DNA from: Microbacterium sp. APC 3901
GTDB lineage: Bacteria > Actinomycetota > Actinomycetes > Actinomycetales > Microbacteriaceae
Length of the DNA stretch: 64,000 nt
Reading direction: 5' to 3'
Assembly: GCF_030407765.1 (NCBI RefSeq)
Contig: NZ_JASDCU010000007.1
Location: forward strand, 92,338-156,337
Shown here: one piece after another, positions 15,531 to 23,784 of the stretch
How the letters are laid out: every line of letters starts with the position of its first letter
Numbering within the stretch: the first letter of the stretch is position 1
The notes under the pieces: model-generated
Told to the model about the DNA's origin: nothing
Seen by the model: the letters and a program-made list of their open reading frames with translations, nothing else
The model's database searches: none
Program-made: the position numbers and the translations under genes

Positions 15531-17003
15531 ATGGACGCGCTCAACGACTTCGTGCTCTCCGCCGGCGACGGACTCTGGACGTGGGTGGTGCTGCCGATCC
15601 TCGTGGTCCTCGGCCTCTACTTCACGGCGCGGTCGGGTGTCGTGCAGTTCCGGATGATCCCCGAGATGTTTCGCACTCTCACCGATCGCACCCCGCGCAA
15701 GGAGAACGGCGAGCCGCAGTCCGTCTCGGCGTTCCAGGCGTTCACCATCTCGGCGGCGTCTCGCGTCGGCGTCGGCAACATCGCAGGCGTCGGCACCGCG
15801 ATCGCCATCGGCGGCCCGGGCGCGATCTTCTGGATGTGGACCATGGCGTTCATCGGCGGGGCCTCGAGCTTCATCGAGTCCACGCTCGGCCAGGCATTCA
15901 AGGTGCGCGACAAGGACGGCTTCCGCGGCGGTCCCGCGTACTACATGCAGCACGGCCTCAAGGCCCGGTGGATGGGCATCCTGTTCGCGGTGATCCTGAT
16001 CATCTGCTTCCCGTTCGCGTTCAGCTCCCTGCAGGCGAACACGATCAGCGCGACGATCTCGTCGAGCTTCGGCGGCGAGATCGGATGGATCCCGTGGGTC
16101 ATCGGCGCCGTGCTCGCGGTGCTGACCGCCCTCGTCGTCTTCGGCGGCATCCGCCGCATCGCCAGCGTCACGCAGGCCGTCGTGCCGGCGATGGCACTGG
16201 GCTACCTGCTGCTCGGCCTCGTGATCGTCGGCATGAACTTCGAGCGTCTCCCCGAGGTCTTCGCCTCGATCTACACCCAGGCGTTCGGATTCAACGAGGT
16301 GGTCGGCGCCGCGCTCGGAACCATCATCATGACGGGTGTCAAGCGCGGCATGTTCTCGAATGAGGCCGGGCTCGGTTCCGCCCCGAACGCAGGGGCCAGC
16401 GCGGCCGTGACGCACCCGGTGAAGCAGGGACTCGTGCAGACGCTCGGCGTCTACTTCGACACGTTCCTCGTGTGCTCGATCACCGCGTTCATCATCCTCG
16501 TCTCCACGCCGGACCTCGCGAACGCGACCCGGGGAATCGGCCTCACTCAGAACGCGATCGTCGGCAACCTCGGCGAGTGGTCGAACGTGCTCCTGAGCAT
16601 CATCATCTTCCTGCTGGCGTTCAGTTCGATCCTCGGCAACTACTACTACGGCGAGTCGAACATCGAGTTCATCAGCAGCAAGCCCTCGGTCCTCACCGCC
16701 TACCGCGTGCTCGTCGTCGTCATCATCTTCCTCGGCTCGATCGCCTCGGCGGACATCATCTGGAACACGGCCGACGGCATCATGGGGCTGATGGCGGTCG
16801 TCAACCTCGTCGCCATCGCACTGCTGTCGGGCATCGCGTTCAAGCTGCTGCGCGACTACTCCGATCAGCGCCGCGCGGGACTCGACCCCGTCTTCACCAG
16901 GGCGCGCATGCCCGAGGTCACCGGCATCCAGTGCTGGGAGGACGAGCTGAGCGTCACCGGCCCGATCCCGGTGCAGGGCGAGCAGCGCTCGCGCCGCGGC
17001 TGA
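15531..17003 (+). CDS. AGCS-family sodium:alanine/glycine symporter
   Basis: A 490-residue membrane protein with about eleven transmembrane segments and AGCS hallmarks: ISAASRVGVGNIAGVGTAIAIGGPGAIFWMWTMAFIGGASSFIESTLGQ in the first third and the central MTGVKRGMFSNEAGLGSAPNAGASAAVTHPVKQG block. It imports alanine or glycine with sodium. It follows a LacI gene but has no obvious functional link to it; the nhaA gene beyond the terminator also handles sodium. Confidence 0.92.
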   Translation: MDALNDFVLSAGDGLWTWVVLPILVVLGLYFTARSGVVQFRMIPEMFRTLTDRTPRKENGEPQSVSAFQAFTISAASRVGVGNIAGVGTAIAIGGPGAIFWMWTMAFIGGASSFIESTLGQAFKVRDKDGFRGGPAYYMQHGLKARWMGILFAVILIICFPFAFSSLQANTISATISSSFGGEIGWIPWVIGAVLAVLTALVVFGGIRRIASVTQAVVPAMALGYLLLGLVIVGMNFERLPEVFASIYTQAFGFNEVVGAALGTIIMTGVKRGMFSNEAGLGSAPNAGASAAVTHPVKQGLVQTLGVYFDTFLVCSITAFIILVSTPDLANATRGIGLTQNAIVGNLGEWSNVLLSIIIFLLAFSSILGNYYYGESNIEFISSKPSVLTAYRVLVVVIIFLGSIASADIIWNTADGIMGLMAVVNLVAIALLSGIAFKLLRDYSDQRRAGLDPVFTRARMPEVTGIQCWEDELSVTGPIPVQGEQRSRRG

Positions 17004-17045
17004 ACGGATTCAGAGGCCGGCAGGCAATGCCGGACACCGATCTCG

Positions 17046-17079
17046 CAGGGGCTCGCGACTCATCTGTCGCGAGCCCCTG
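17046..17079. terminator. bidirectional intrinsic-type terminator
   Basis: A perfect 14-bp stem (CAGGGGCTCGCGAC and complement) with a 6-nt loop lies between the convergent symporter and nhaA genes, 5 nt from the nhaA stop. Confidence 0.8.
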
Positions 17080-17084
17080 TCTGA

Positions 17085-18359
17085 TCAGACTTCGAGTCGC
17101 GTCCGTCGTGCCACGGCATTCCGCTGCGCGAGGATGCCGCCGCCGATGACCGCCGCGATGAGCGACCCGAGCAGGACGCCGATCTTGACGTGCTCGTCGG
17201 CGACCGAGCTCGACCCGTAGGCGAGCTCGCCGACGAGCAGCGAGACGGTGAACCCGATTCCTGCGAGGAAGGACATGCCCGCCAGGTCGGGCCAGCGCAG
17301 CGTCTCGTCGAGACGCAGCGCCGGAACGCGACTGAGCAGGAAGGTGGTCGCGAGGATCCCGATCGGCTTGCCGAGGACGAGTCCGACGATGATCCCGATC
17401 GCGATCGGATCGGTGAGTGCCGATCGCAGTCCCTCGACGCCGCCGATGGTGACTCCGGCCGCGAAGAACGCGAAGACCGGCACCGCGAACAGCGTCGCCA
17501 CGACGCCCCACCGATCGGCGAAGTGAGGGGCCAGGCCGTCGTACACCGGCTCGCCGTCGGCATCCTCGCCTCGGTGCACGCGTGCGCGCTCGGTGGGCAC
17601 CACGGGCACGACGAAGCCCAGCAGCACGCCGGCGACGGTCGCGTGGATGCCGGCAGCGTGGATGCAGACCCAGACCGCCACGGCGAGGGGCAGCAGGATC
17701 CACCACGCACGGACGCCCTTCTGCACGAGGAAGGCGAATCCGGCGAGCGGAAGCAGCGCGAGCGTGAGCCACGGGAAGCTGATCGTGTCGGTGTAGAACG
17801 TGGCGATGATGGTGATCGCGATCAGATCGTCGATGATCGCGAGCGTCAGCAGGAACACGCGCAGAGCGGGCGGCAGGAACTTGCCGACCACGGCGATCAC
17901 GGCGACGGCGAAGGCGATGTCCGTCGCGGTCGGGATGGCCCAGCCGCGCAGGGCGTCGCCGTCGCCGGCGTTGATCACGGCGAAGATGACGGCCGGGACG
18001 GTCACCCCGCCGACGGCCGCGGCGATCGGCAGCGCTGCCTGACGCGGGTCGCGCAGGCGGCCGGTGACGAACTCCTCCTTCAGCTCGAGACCGACGACGA
18101 AGAAGAAGATCGCCAGCAGGCCGTCGGCCGCCCAGGCGCCGACGCTGAGGTCGAGGTGCAGTTCGGGGATGCCGAAGGTGAAGTCGCGCACGGACTCGTA
18201 CCACGACACCGCGGACGTGTTGGCGAGGATCAGCGCAGCGACGGTGGCGGCGAGCAGGAGCGAACCGCCGAGGACGTCGCTGCGGGCGTTGTTTCGGATG
18301 CCGCGCCACAGCTCATGCGGAGCCAGGCGGAGACGGGGACGGGTGGAAGAAGCGGACAC
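17085..18359 (-). CDS. nhaA: Na+/H+ antiporter NhaA
   Basis: A 424-residue inner-membrane antiporter exporting Na+ in exchange for protons. It carries the NhaA signatures: WAADGLLAIFFFVVGLELKEEF, the ATDIAFAVAVIAVVGK helix and the ion-binding Asp-Asp pair in LLTLAIIDDLIAITII. Length and about twelve membrane segments agree with the family, with a longer cytoplasmic loop around 245-275. The upstream gap contains a short reading frame sharing a 14-nt stretch with the nhaA 5' end. Confidence 0.94.
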   Translation of the reverse strand: MSASSTRPRLRLAPHELWRGIRNNARSDVLGGSLLLAATVAALILANTSAVSWYESVRDFTFGIPELHLDLSVGAWAADGLLAIFFFVVGLELKEEFVTGRLRDPRQAALPIAAAVGGVTVPAVIFAVINAGDGDALRGWAIPTATDIAFAVAVIAVVGKFLPPALRVFLLTLAIIDDLIAITIIATFYTDTISFPWLTLALLPLAGFAFLVQKGVRAWWILLPLAVAVWVCIHAAGIHATVAGVLLGFVVPVVPTERARVHRGEDADGEPVYDGLAPHFADRWGVVATLFAVPVFAFFAAGVTIGGVEGLRSALTDPIAIGIIVGLVLGKPIGILATTFLLSRVPALRLDETLRWPDLAGMSFLAGIGFTVSLLVGELAYGSSSVADEHVKIGVLLGSLIAAVIGGGILAQRNAVARRTRLEV

Positions 18360-18423
18360 GAAGAGACCTCACGCGAGAGAAGGGGTGAACGGCGCGGAAG
18401 ACCACACCCCATCGAGGCGTGAT

Positions 18424-18597
18424 CTAGTCGCGTGGCGGCGGGCAGCCCGCGATCTCACCGTGCGAGAGTGTGCCCCAGACGCTGGTCCACCCGTTCGTGC
18501 CCGGGTGCATCACGACCCGCATCGACGTGCGCATCGGGGTCGCCGAACGCAGCTCATGCGGAGCGCGCGTCGAAGCAGCGATGAGTGTTGCGGGCAC
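18424..18597 (-). CDS. possible 57-residue ORF upstream of nhaA
   Basis: A GTG at 18597 opens a 57-residue frame ending at TAG (18426-18424), with no recognised domain. Residues STR-APHEL match STRPRLRLAPHEL at the NhaA N-terminus, and the DNA shares AGCTCATGCGGAGC with the nhaA 5' end (18310-18323 against 18551-18564). It could be a remnant of a partial duplication or chance. No ribosome site is evident. Confidence 0.25.
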   Translation of the reverse strand: MPATLIAASTRAPHELRSATPMRTSMRVVMHPGTNGWTSVWGTLSHGEIAGCPPPRD

Positions 18598-18623
18598 TGT
18601 TCGAGCCTACCCGCAGGCGGTGC

Positions 18624-20279
18624 TCACACCCAGCGGGATTCCGCCTTCGCACCGTCTTGCCAGGTGCGGTATCCGCCGTCCAGATTGCGCACCTCGAATC
18701 CGTGCTGCAGGAGCAGTCTCGTCGCGACATGCCCGCGCTGACCGACCTGGCAATGCACGACGAGCGGACCCGGCGGCAACTCGTGCAGGCGGTCCCTCAG
18801 CTCGTCGAGCGGGATGTTGATCGCTCCCGGGATGCCCCCGGCCGCGAACTCCGCGGACGACCGCACATCGACGAGCGCAGCCCCCTGCCGCACAGCCTCG
18901 GCGAGTTCGTGCCACTGCAACGACGGGGTCGTGCCGTTCCTGCTGTTCTCGGCCACGTACCCGACGATGTTGACGGCGTCCTTGGCCGACCCGAACTGCG
19001 GCGCGTACGCCAGTTCGAGGTGGGCGAGTTCAGCGGCGGGGAGACCCGCGTGCATGGCCGTGGCGATCACGTCGATGCGCTTGTCGACGCCGTCGCGACC
19101 GGTGATCTGCGCGCCGAGGATGCGGTCGGATGCCGGATCGGCGAGCAGTTTGATCGACAGCGTCTCGGCGCCCGGGTAGTAGCCGGCGTGCGAGCCGGGG
19201 TGCACATGCACCACACGGACGTCTCGTCCTGCGGCACGCAGCTGCTTCTCGCTCCATCCGGTCTTCGCGACGACCAGCCCGAACACCTCCACGATGCCCG
19301 TGCCGAGAGCGCCGCGCGCCGACTCACTGCGACCGGCGATGATGTCGGCGACCATGCGCCCGTGCCTGTTGGCCAGACCGGCCATCGTGATGAGGGCCGG
19401 GTCGGCTCCGATCAGCTCCGCCTTCTCCGCCCCGTCGCCGACGGCGAAGACATACGGGTCACTCGTGCGACAGGACGCATCGACACGGATGCCTCCGGTC
19501 TCGCCGAGCGCGATGCCGGCATCCGCGGCGAGACGTGCCTCGGGGACCACGCCCGACGCGTCGACGATGAGCTCAGCGGCCACGCTCGTGCCGTCGTCGA
19601 GCTCGACGAGGCCGTCGCCCACGGCGGCCACCTCGACTCCGAGCCGCACGTCGACGCCACGCGCACGCACCGCGTCGAGCACGGGCTCGGCCATCTCGGC
19701 ATCGAGCGGTGACAGCAGCTGACGCCCGCGCTGCACCAGAGTGACCGCTGCCTCGCGCGCGACGAGGTTCTCGACCGCCTCCAGGCCCGTGTATCCGCCG
19801 CCGACGACGACGACCGGCACCCCGGGCCGCGAGAGTGCGGCGTCGATCACGACCGCGTCCTCGACGGTGCGGAGGCTGCGAACGAGGACGCCGCCTGTCG
19901 GCTCGTCACGGCGTGGGCGGGCCCCGGCAGCGAGGATCAGCCGGTCGTACGTCTCGGTCGTCCTCTCACCGGTCTGCAGATCGATGACCTCGATCTCGCG
20001 CCCGGCCGTGTCTATGCGCACGACCTCGTGTCGCACCCGCACATCGAGCCGGAACCGACGGTGCAGCGACTCGGGTGTCTGCAGCAGCAGCGATTCACGA
20101 TCCGCGATCACTCCGCCGACGAAGTACGGCAGCCCGCAGTTGGCGTACGAGACCTCGGGTCCGCGCTCGAACACGACGATGTGCGCGTGCTCGTCGAGCC
20201 GACGCAGTCGCGTGGCGGCCGACATCCCTCCGGCGACCCCGCCCACGATGACGACCTTCAGCGCCTCAGTCACGATCAT
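18624..20279 (-). CDS. CoA-disulfide reductase-like flavoprotein with C-terminal rhodanese domain
   Basis: A 551-residue fusion. Residues about 8-440 are a pyridine nucleotide-disulfide reductase: FAD motif VVIVGGVAGGMSAATRLRR, the single redox Cys48 in SYANCGLPYF (CoADR type, not CxxxxC), NAD motif VVVGGGYTGLEAVENL and VFAVGDGAE. The last 100 residues are a rhodanese domain with active Cys in HCQVGQRGH. Such fusions handle CoA or glutathione persulfide and polysulfide. The ATG at 20279 overlaps the stop of a 54-residue Cys-rich protein, and a CstR-like repressor is divergent, so a role in reactive sulfur detoxification is likely. Confidence 0.88.
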   Translation of the reverse strand: MIVTEALKVVIVGGVAGGMSAATRLRRLDEHAHIVVFERGPEVSYANCGLPYFVGGVIADRESLLLQTPESLHRRFRLDVRVRHEVVRIDTAGREIEVIDLQTGERTTETYDRLILAAGARPRRDEPTGGVLVRSLRTVEDAVVIDAALSRPGVPVVVVGGGYTGLEAVENLVAREAAVTLVQRGRQLLSPLDAEMAEPVLDAVRARGVDVRLGVEVAAVGDGLVELDDGTSVAAELIVDASGVVPEARLAADAGIALGETGGIRVDASCRTSDPYVFAVGDGAEKAELIGADPALITMAGLANRHGRMVADIIAGRSESARGALGTGIVEVFGLVVAKTGWSEKQLRAAGRDVRVVHVHPGSHAGYYPGAETLSIKLLADPASDRILGAQITGRDGVDKRIDVIATAMHAGLPAAELAHLELAYAPQFGSAKDAVNIVGYVAENSRNGTTPSLQWHELAEAVRQGAALVDVRSSAEFAAGGIPGAINIPLDELRDRLHELPPGPLVVHCQVGQRGHVATRLLLQHGFEVRNLDGGYRTWQDGAKAESRWV

Positions 20280-20440
20280 CGCCGGAACAGACTCGAGAAG
20301 AAGCCGCTCTTGCTCTCTGTCTTCTCGTGGCCCGAGCACCACTGCGAGGCGGGAACCGTGCGCCGCACGGAGTCCACGTGCTGACCGCACCCGGCCCAGG
20401 TCGTCTTTCCGCAGGTTCTGCAGGTCACCGAACGGCACAT
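20276..20440 (-). CDS. 54-residue CxxC small protein
   Basis: A short gene starting at ATG 20440 and ending in the ATGA that opens the reductase gene. The protein begins MCRSVTCRTCGKTTWAGCGQ and has two more Cys/His positions (WCSGH), giving C2, C7, C10, C18, H21, C36 and H39: a likely small zinc ribbon or thiol cluster. Similar short proteins occur in many actinobacteria, and none has a known function to my knowledge. Coupling to the CoA-disulfide reductase suggests a part in sulfur or metal handling. Confidence 0.75.
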   Translation of the reverse strand: MCRSVTCRTCGKTTWAGCGQHVDSVRRTVPASQWCSGHEKTESKSGFFSSLFRR

Positions 20441-20455
20441 GATCCCTCTCCTCCG

Positions 20456-20496
20456 GATACCCCGGTGGGTATCTCGATTAATACCCTAGGGGGTAT
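20456..20496. promoter_or_regulatory. two CsoR/CstR-type operators
   Basis: GATACCC-CGGT-GGGTATC (20456-20473) and ATACCC-TAGG-GGGTAT (20481-20496) are perfect-armed palindromes with 4-nt centres, 24 bp apart centre to centre. They lie between the divergent CxxC-protein and CstR-like genes and have the C-run/G-run form of CsoR-family sites. Confidence 0.8.
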
Positions 20497-20530
20497 AGTG
20501 GAGACTGTCCAGTCGAGCGGAAGGCGCCCC

Positions 20531-20812
20531 ATGACGACCACAGATCCCGATGTGCAGCGGAAGATCCTCAACCGACTCAAGCGCGCCCAGGGGCAGCTCG
20601 CCGCAGTGATCAGCGCGGTCGAACGCGAGGACGACTGCCGAACGGTCGTCACTCAGCTCTCCGCCGTGAGCTCAGCCCTCGATCGGGCCGGCTTCCAGAT
20701 CATCGCGACGGCCATGAAGGACTGCCTGGCCGAACCCGGTGAGTCGACCGACGGCACGCAGGGCGAGGTCTCGATGTCGGAGCTCGAGAAGCTCTTCCTC
20801 TCGTTGGCCTAG
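20531..20812 (+). CDS. cstR: CsoR-family repressor, CstR-like (persulfide-sensor type)
   Basis: A 93-residue CsoR-family protein. Numbering matches M. tuberculosis CsoR, which binds Cu(I) through Cys36, His61 and Cys65. Here Cys36 and Cys65 are present (DDCRTVV, AMKDC) but position 61 is Ala. Loss of the copper His with both Cys kept is the pattern of CstR, which senses persulfides. The divergent CoA-disulfide reductase/rhodanese operon and two matching operators support this. The stop codon overlaps the arsR stop tail to tail. Confidence 0.78.
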   Translation: MTTTDPDVQRKILNRLKRAQGQLAAVISAVEREDDCRTVVTQLSAVSSALDRAGFQIIATAMKDCLAEPGESTDGTQGEVSMSELEKLFLSLA

Positions 20813-21150
20813 CTCAGCCGGAGCGCTGCAGCCGCGGCATCCATGGCGTCGCGATCGAGAGCGAAGTACGCCCACTTGCCGCGCTGCTCCCGCGTCACGA
20901 GACCAGCGTCGGCGAGCAGCTTCATGTGATGCGACACCGTGCCCTGCGAGAGGCCGACCGGCTCGGTCAGATCGCAGATGCACGCCTCCCCGCCCTCGCC
21001 GGCGGCGATGAGCGACAGCAGGCGCACACGCGTGGGATCGCCGAGGGCCTTGAACACGCGGGCGACCCGCTCGGCGTCATCGACGGTCAACGACGATGTG
21101 ACGCGCGGCACGCAGCACGCGCTCGCTTCAATGGGGGTCGGCAGGCTCAC
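20809..21150 (-). CDS. arsR: ArsR-family arsenite-responsive repressor
   Basis: A 113-residue winged-helix repressor (DAERVARVFKALGDPTRVRLLSLIAAGE...GLSQGTVSHHMKLLADAGLV). It has an N-terminal Cys pair (C12, C13) and Cys57 and Cys59 in EACICDL. Corynebacterium glutamicum ArsR binds As(III) through an N-terminal Cys pair plus one Cys further in, so arsenite sensing fits. The GTG at 21150 is preferred because the upstream ATGs at 21180 and 21204 lie within or beyond the palindromic operator. Divergent from arsO-arsC. Confidence 0.85.
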   Translation of the reverse strand: MSLPTPIEASACCVPRVTSSLTVDDAERVARVFKALGDPTRVRLLSLIAAGEGGEACICDLTEPVGLSQGTVSHHMKLLADAGLVTREQRGKWAYFALDRDAMDAAAAALRLS

Positions 21151-21175
21151 CGCTTCAGTCTGCCACGTATTGACA

Positions 21176-21212
21176 TTCATCGATAGATGAACGACAGTCT
21201 TCATATCGAAGA
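21176..21212. promoter_or_regulatory. ArsR operators
   Basis: TTCATC-GATA-GATGAA (21176-21191) and TCTTC-ATATC-GAAGA (21198-21212) are two inverted repeats in the divergent arsR/arsO promoter, close to the usual ArsR site form. Confidence 0.65.
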
Positions 21213-21233
21213 TTGTCGATCTGAGGAGATGCG

Positions 21234-22571
21234 ATGTCTGAACTGCCCGTCGTCGTGATCGGTGCGGGGCCACAGGGCCTCGCCGCAGCGGCGCAACTGG
21301 TCGAACGCGGAGAAGACGTCGTGGTCGTCGAACGGGGACGAGAGCCTGCGAGCGCCGTCTCCGAGTGGGGCCACGTGCGCCTGTTCTCGGCATGGCCCGA
21401 GCTGACGGATGCTGCCGCGCGCCGCTTGCTCGAACCCTCGGGCTGGAGCGCACCCGCATCGGGATACCCGACCGGGGCGGAGTGGGTGAGCGACTACCTG
21501 GCACCGCTCGCGGGTGCCCTGGGCGAGCGGATGCGCTACGAGACGACCGTCACGGGAGTCGCCCGCCAGGGGCGCGACAAGGTCGTCGACGCAGGACGCA
21601 GGAGTCAGCCATTCGCCGTGCACACCGTCGACGCCGACGGAATCGAGTCCCGCATCCTCGCCCGTGCCGTCGTCGATGCGAGCGGTACGTGGGGCATGCC
21701 GAATCCGGCAGGCGCCGACGGCTTTCCCGCAGTCGGCGAACGGGCGGCATCCGACCTCATCTCATACCGCATCCCGGACGACGTGTCAGCGCTCGCGGGC
21801 GAGCACGTCGTCGTCGTGGGCGCCGGCCATTCGGCCACCCACGCGGTGCTGCGCCTGAGCGAGCTGGCTCGCCGGGCGCCGGGAACCCGCGTGACCTGGC
21901 TGCTGCGCCGCGGCAGCGCCGCGAACGTCTTCGGGGGCGGCGACGGCGACGAGCTCCCGGAGCGCGCCGCACTGGGCTCTCGCGCACGCAAGGTCATCGA
22001 CGCGGGGGTGGTCGAGCTGGTCACGGGATTCCGCGTCGCGGAGTTCCGCGCCGGCGGCGACGGCATGACGATCGTCGCCGAAGACGGACGCGAGGTGCCG
22101 GCCGTCGGACGGGTGTTCGCACTCACCGGGTTCCGTCCGGACACCGGCATCCTGCGGGAGCTGCGCATCGACCTCGACGCATCCCTCGAGGCCGTCGCCG
22201 GCATCGCCGCAGAGATCGACCCCAACATCCACTCGTGCGGCTCGGTGTCGGCGACCGGCGCACGCGAGCTCGCACAGCCGGAGCTCGGGCTCTTCATCAT
22301 CGGCGCGAAGTCGTACGGCCGCGCGCCGACGTTCCTCGCGCTGACGGGGTACGAGCAGGCACGCAGCGTCGCCGCACACCTGGCCGGCGACCACGAGGCC
22401 GCGGCACGCAGAGAACTCGCCCTCCCCGACACCGGCGTCTGCGGAGGATCCGGCGACTTCGGCGAGGCGGACGCCGGAAGCTGCTGCGCCGCACCGACCG
22501 TGATCCAGATCGGCAGGATTCCGTCGACGTCGCCCGACACCGCGCGCTCACTTACCCTGGAGACATCATGA
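21234..22571 (+). CDS. arsO: ArsO-like flavin-dependent monooxygenase/oxidoreductase
   Basis: A 445-residue flavoprotein with an FAD-binding VVVIGAGPQGLAAAAQLVERG at 5-26 and a second nucleotide-binding VVVVGAGHSATHAVL near 197. Its C-terminus is Cys-rich (DTGVCGGSG, then SCCAAP), which could bind As(III) or a metal. Proteins of this type lie in ars operons and are called ArsO; their reaction is not settled. ATGA overlap with arsC shows an operon. No transmembrane segment. Confidence 0.72.
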   Translation: MSELPVVVIGAGPQGLAAAAQLVERGEDVVVVERGREPASAVSEWGHVRLFSAWPELTDAAARRLLEPSGWSAPASGYPTGAEWVSDYLAPLAGALGERMRYETTVTGVARQGRDKVVDAGRRSQPFAVHTVDADGIESRILARAVVDASGTWGMPNPAGADGFPAVGERAASDLISYRIPDDVSALAGEHVVVVGAGHSATHAVLRLSELARRAPGTRVTWLLRRGSAANVFGGGDGDELPERAALGSRARKVIDAGVVELVTGFRVAEFRAGGDGMTIVAEDGREVPAVGRVFALTGFRPDTGILRELRIDLDASLEAVAGIAAEIDPNIHSCGSVSATGARELAQPELGLFIIGAKSYGRAPTFLALTGYEQARSVAAHLAGDHEAAARRELALPDTGVCGGSGDFGEADAGSCCAAPTVIQIGRIPSTSPDTARSLTLETS

Positions 22572-22975
22572 CGACCACCACCAAGCCCTCCGTCCTCTTC
22601 GTGTGCGTGCACAACGCCGGACGATCGCAGATGGCCGCGGGCTTCCTCCGCGAGTTCGCCGGCGACTGCATCGAGGTGCGCTCCGCCGGCTCCATGCCCG
22701 CCGACCAGATCAACCCGATCGCGGTCGAGGCGATGGGCGAGCTGGGCATCGACATCACCGCCGAGCAGCCCAAGGTGCTCACGACCGAGGCCGTGCAGGC
22801 ATCCGATGTCGTCATCACGATGGGATGCGGCGACGCCTGCCCGTTCTTCCCCGGCAAGCGGTATGAGGACTGGAAGCTCGACGACCCGGCCGGCCAGGGC
22901 ATCGACTCCGTGCGTCCGATCCGCGATGACATCCGTCGCCGCATCGAGGCGCTCGCGGGCGAGCTGCTCGCCTGA
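22568..22975 (+). CDS. arsC: arsenate reductase, LMW phosphatase fold (mycothiol type)
   Basis: A 135-residue enzyme reducing arsenate to arsenite. The active-site loop is VCVHNAGRSQMA with nucleophile Cys13 and Arg19; MGCGDACPFFPGKRYEDW supplies Cys87 and Cys91, and the Asp is in LDDPAGQ. This sequence type matches actinobacterial arsenate-mycothiol transferases. Its start overlaps the arsO stop. Arsenite would need export, yet no ArsB or ACR3 gene is adjacent. Confidence 0.9.
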   Translation: MTTTTKPSVLFVCVHNAGRSQMAAGFLREFAGDCIEVRSAGSMPADQINPIAVEAMGELGIDITAEQPKVLTTEAVQASDVVITMGCGDACPFFPGKRYEDWKLDDPAGQGIDSVRPIRDDIRRRIEALAGELLA

Positions 22976-22991
22976 TCTCGACCTCTCTGGC

Positions 22992-23094
22992 GGAGAACTG
23001 CGCCTCGGGAGGACAGCGCCTCGGGAGGAGAACTGCGCCTCGGGAGGACGGATGCCGTGACATCCTCCTCCCGAGTGGTGATCTCCTCCCGAGG
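22992..23094. repeat. 19-nt tandem repeat with inverted copies
   Basis: GGAGAACTGCGCCTCGGGA occurs at 22992 and 23027, with a shortened copy between them. Inverted copies of the CTCGGGAGGA part follow twice (about 23064-23074 and 23082-23092). The element fills the gap between the convergent arsC and sodA genes. Confidence 0.7.
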
Positions 23095-23133
23095 GAACCC
23101 GCGAAGACGGGTCGCGCAGAGGGCGCACGCGAC

Positions 23134-23763
23134 TCAGCGGGCGACGATGAGACCCTGCGTCTTCTGCTGCACGGCCTGGAACCGACGCTGCACGTCGGAC
23201 CAGTTGACGAGCTCCCAGAACGCCTTGACGTAGTCGGCGCGCACGTTGAGGTAGTCGAGGTAGTAGGCGTGCTCCCAGACGTCGAGCTGCAGCAGCGGGG
23301 TGACGCCGAGCGGCGCGTTGCCCTGCTGGTCGAACAGCTGGAAGATGACAGGACGAGCGCCGACGCTGTCCCACGCGAGCACTGCCCAACCCGAGCCCTG
23401 CACGCCGAGAGCGGTCGCCGTGAAGTGCGCGCGGAAGGCGTCGATCGAGCCGAACGCGTCGGTCAGTGCCGCCTCGAGCTCGCCCTCGGGGTTGCCGCCA
23501 CCGTCGGGCGACAGGTTCTCCCAGAACACCGAGTGGTTGATGTGTCCGCCGAGGTTGAACGCGAGGTCCTTCTCGAGCTTGTTCACCGCGGCGAAGTCAC
23601 CCGAGTCGCGGGCCGCAGCCAGCTGCTCGAGGGCGGTGTTGGCGCCGGTCACGTAGGCCTGGTGGTGCTTCGAGTGGTGCAGCTCCATGATCTTGCCCGA
23701 GATGTGCGGGGCGAGAGCCGAGTAGTCGTACGGCAGCTCGGGAAGGGTGTATGCAGAGGTCAT
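23134..23763 (-). CDS. sodA: superoxide dismutase (Mn/Fe family)
   Basis: A 209-residue cytosolic enzyme converting superoxide to peroxide and oxygen. The metal-ligand regions are ELHHSKHHQAYV, GGHINHSVFW and DVWEHAYYLDYLN. Gly-Gly before the second His and Gln before the third region favour manganese. It lies 21 nt downstream of the flavin reductase gene in the fdxA operon, so SoxR may control it too. Confidence 0.94.
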   Translation of the reverse strand: MTSAYTLPELPYDYSALAPHISGKIMELHHSKHHQAYVTGANTALEQLAAARDSGDFAAVNKLEKDLAFNLGGHINHSVFWENLSPDGGGNPEGELEAALTDAFGSIDAFRAHFTATALGVQGSGWAVLAWDSVGARPVIFQLFDQQGNAPLGVTPLLQLDVWEHAYYLDYLNVRADYVKAFWELVNWSDVQRRFQAVQQKTQGLIVAR

Positions 23764-23784
23764 GCTGTTCCTTTCGATGGGGTG

